Assembly: GCF_900143515.1 (NCBI RefSeq) | Contig: NZ_FSQT01000002.1 | Coordinates: 2,481,501 to 2,545,500, forward strand | Direction of reading: 5' to 3' | DNA from: Micromonospora cremea | Lineage (GTDB): Bacteria; Actinomycetota; Actinomycetes; Mycobacteriales; Micromonosporaceae | Length of the DNA stretch: 64,000 bases | Shown here: positions 62,756-64,000 of the stretch, piece after piece | Numbering within the stretch: the stretch's first letter is position 1 | How the letters are laid out: each line of letters begins with the position of its first letter | The notes under the pieces: generated by a model | Told to the model about the DNA's origin: nothing | The model's input: the letters and a program-made list of their open reading frames with translations, nothing else | Database searches by the model: none | Translations under genes and position numbers: made by a program

Positions 62756-64000
62756 GTGCCCAGCGATGGGCCGGCACGTGGAGGTACGGCCATCGAAAGC
62801 CAGAACAGCGGCGAGTCGCCCGGCGTGTCGCGCCCGGGTGACCAGTCGGGCAACGCCGCCAACCAGTCCAGCACCGGTCAGGTGGACCCGTCCGGCTATG
62901 CCGCCATCCGCTCGGTGCTGCGGATCCGGCCCTTCCGGCGGCTCTGGATCGTGCTCGGCGCGGCCTCCTTCGGTGACTGGCTCGGCCTGTTGGCCACCTC
63001 GGTCTTCGCCGCCTCCCAGGTGCAGGGCAGCACCGCCCAGGGCGCGGTCTTCGGTGGCGTCATCGCGATCCGCCTGCTTCCCGCGCTGGTGCTCGGGCCG
63101 ATCGCCGGCGTGCTCGCCGACCGGTTCGACCGCCGCTGGACGATGGTCATCTGCGACCTGCTCCGGTTCGTGCTCTTCGCCTCGATCCCGACGGTGGCGC
63201 TGGCCGGCGCCAGCGGCGGGATGGTGGTCCTGTGGGCGACCATCGCCACCTTCCTGATCGAGTCGGTCACCCTGATCTGGATCCCGGCCAAGGAGGCCGC
63301 GGTCCCCAACCTGATCCCGCGCGCCCGGCTGGAGGCCGCCAACCAGCTCACGCTGATCACCACGTACGGCCTGACCCCGGTGCTCGCCGCGCTGGTCAGC
63401 GCCGGCCTGGACCGCAGCGTCCGGGGCGTGACCGGCGACAACTTCCCGGACTGGGCCGAGCCGGCCCAGCTGGCGCTCTGGTTCAACTCCCTGTCCCGGC
63501 TGGCCACCGCACTGGTCGTCGCGTTCGGCATCAAGGAGATCAGCCGGGGGCAGACCACCGAGGGCGACCGTCACGAGCAGAGCATGCTGCGCCAGTTCAA
63601 GGAGGGCTGGCAGTTCATCGGCCAGACCCCGCTGGTGCGCGGACTGGTCCTCGGCATCCTGGGTGCGTTCGCCGGTGGCGGCATCGTCATCGGCACCGCG
63701 AAGTTCTTCGCCAGCTCGCTCGGTGCCGGTGACGCCGCTTTCTCGCTGCTCTTCGGTGCCATCTTCGTCGGCCTGGCACTCGGCATCGGGCTCGGGCCGA
63801 TGATCGTCAAGGAGATGTCCCGGCGCCGCTGGTTCGGCATGAGCATCGTGCTGGCCAGCGCCGCCGTGATGACCCTCGCCTTCGCCATCCACCTGTCCAT
63901 GGCGATCGTCGGCGCGGTGCTGGTCGGCGCCGGTGCCGGGATGGCCTTCCTGGCCGGCACCACGCTGCTCGGCGGTGAGATCAGGGACGAGGTGCGCGGT
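62756..64000 (+). CDS. MFS exporter, N-terminal part (runs off window end)
   Basis: The first 415 codons of a major-facilitator transporter of the DHA3/EntS-like type. A polar N-terminus of ~60 residues precedes helix 1 (FRRLWIVLGAASFGDWLGLL). The family loop between helices 2 and 3 is VLADRFDRRWTMVICDLLRF, and later helices follow (LVLGILGAFAGGGIVIGTAK). The start is uncertain: GTG 62756 has no good ribosome site, while an in-frame ATC at 62792 has GGAGG 7 nt upstream and begins IESQNSGESPG. The 3' end is beyond the window. Cargo unknown. Confidence 0.85.
   Translation, partial: MPSDGPARGGTAIESQNSGESPGVSRPGDQSGNAANQSSTGQVDPSGYAAIRSVLRIRPFRRLWIVLGAASFGDWLGLLATSVFAASQVQGSTAQGAVFGGVIAIRLLPALVLGPIAGVLADRFDRRWTMVICDLLRFVLFASIPTVALAGASGGMVVLWATIATFLIESVTLIWIPAKEAAVPNLIPRARLEAANQLTLITTYGLTPVLAALVSAGLDRSVRGVTGDNFPDWAEPAQLALWFNSLSRLATALVVAFGIKEISRGQTTEGDRHEQSMLRQFKEGWQFIGQTPLVRGLVLGILGAFAGGGIVIGTAKFFASSLGAGDAAFSLLFGAIFVGLALGIGLGPMIVKEMSRRRWFGMSIVLASAAVMTLAFAIHLSMAIVGAVLVGAGAGMAFLAGTTLLGGEIRDEVRG

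Overview
The window is very GC-rich (G/C at most third positions, many GTG starts) and looks like the chromosome of a Micromonospora-type actinomycete. Supporting features are a type VII secretion (ESX) fragment, an Ssd/TadA pilus locus, a BldG-like STAS protein, a proton-pumping pyrophosphatase, TopA with a lysine-rich tail, and many secreted proteases. No rRNA, tRNA or CRISPR array was recognised.

Layout. 1-5.7 kb: 5' end of a PhoX phosphatase, an ECF sigma/anti-sigma pair, an IS110 transposase, rarD, a GNAT and a holin-like membrane protein. 5.7-13.1 kb: incomplete ESX region with eccE, two WXG100 genes, a mycosin gene that is dead twice over, and a large SseB-domain protein with a small overlapping downstream gene. 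13.1-20.7 kb: alpha/beta hydrolase, lipoprotein, two intact M6 (immune inhibitor A) proteases and a possible third remnant. 20.9-25.0 kb: acs, a Fic-like gene and a HAD-IB phosphatase. 25.0-32.0 kb: an accessory block starting with a broken tyrosine recombinase and ending with a second ECF sigma module. 32.1-44.7 kb: the ssd/tad pilus locus, badly damaged. ssd carries an 8-bp tandem duplication, tadA stops right after Walker A, and about 10 kb of foreign material follows: gene fragments, two paralogous LuxR-type regulators, a 1474-aa Kelch-bearing subtilase, a cyclase-domain protein and YrdB. Only the distal TadE/G-like gene survives. 45-56.6 kb: conserved backbone with a LURP-one protein, an amber-interrupted small gene, an MrfA-like helicase, bldG with its kinase-like partner, hppA, a lipoprotein, a conserved hypothetical and topA. 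56.7-64 kb: a TetR/monooxygenase operon with a decayed oxidoreductase, a GDSL hydrolase, a sugar-lactone oxidase divergent from its likely TetR regulator, a PLP-dependent deaminase/aldolase-type enzyme, and the start of an MFS exporter.

The order acs, Fic-like, HAD, ssd, tadA, (tad genes), helicase, bldG, anti-sigma, hppA, topA matches, from memory, the conserved actinomycete gene order. The blocks at about 25-32 kb and 33.9-44.1 kb therefore read as insertions or replacements in a core region. The second one has removed most of the pilus machinery.

The window is rich in recently broken genes (mycP, ssd, tadA, a ygjP fragment, a lipoprotein, a cobalamin-binding protein, a small coiled-coil gene, a quinone oxidoreductase, an integrase). 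Two genes appear to start at ATC codons. Three different REP-like hairpins lie between genes. The most promising uncharacterised system is the SseB-domain protein with a distinct C-terminal domain and its 1-bp-overlapping small partner beside the ESX genes, a layout that suggests an effector and its immunity protein.
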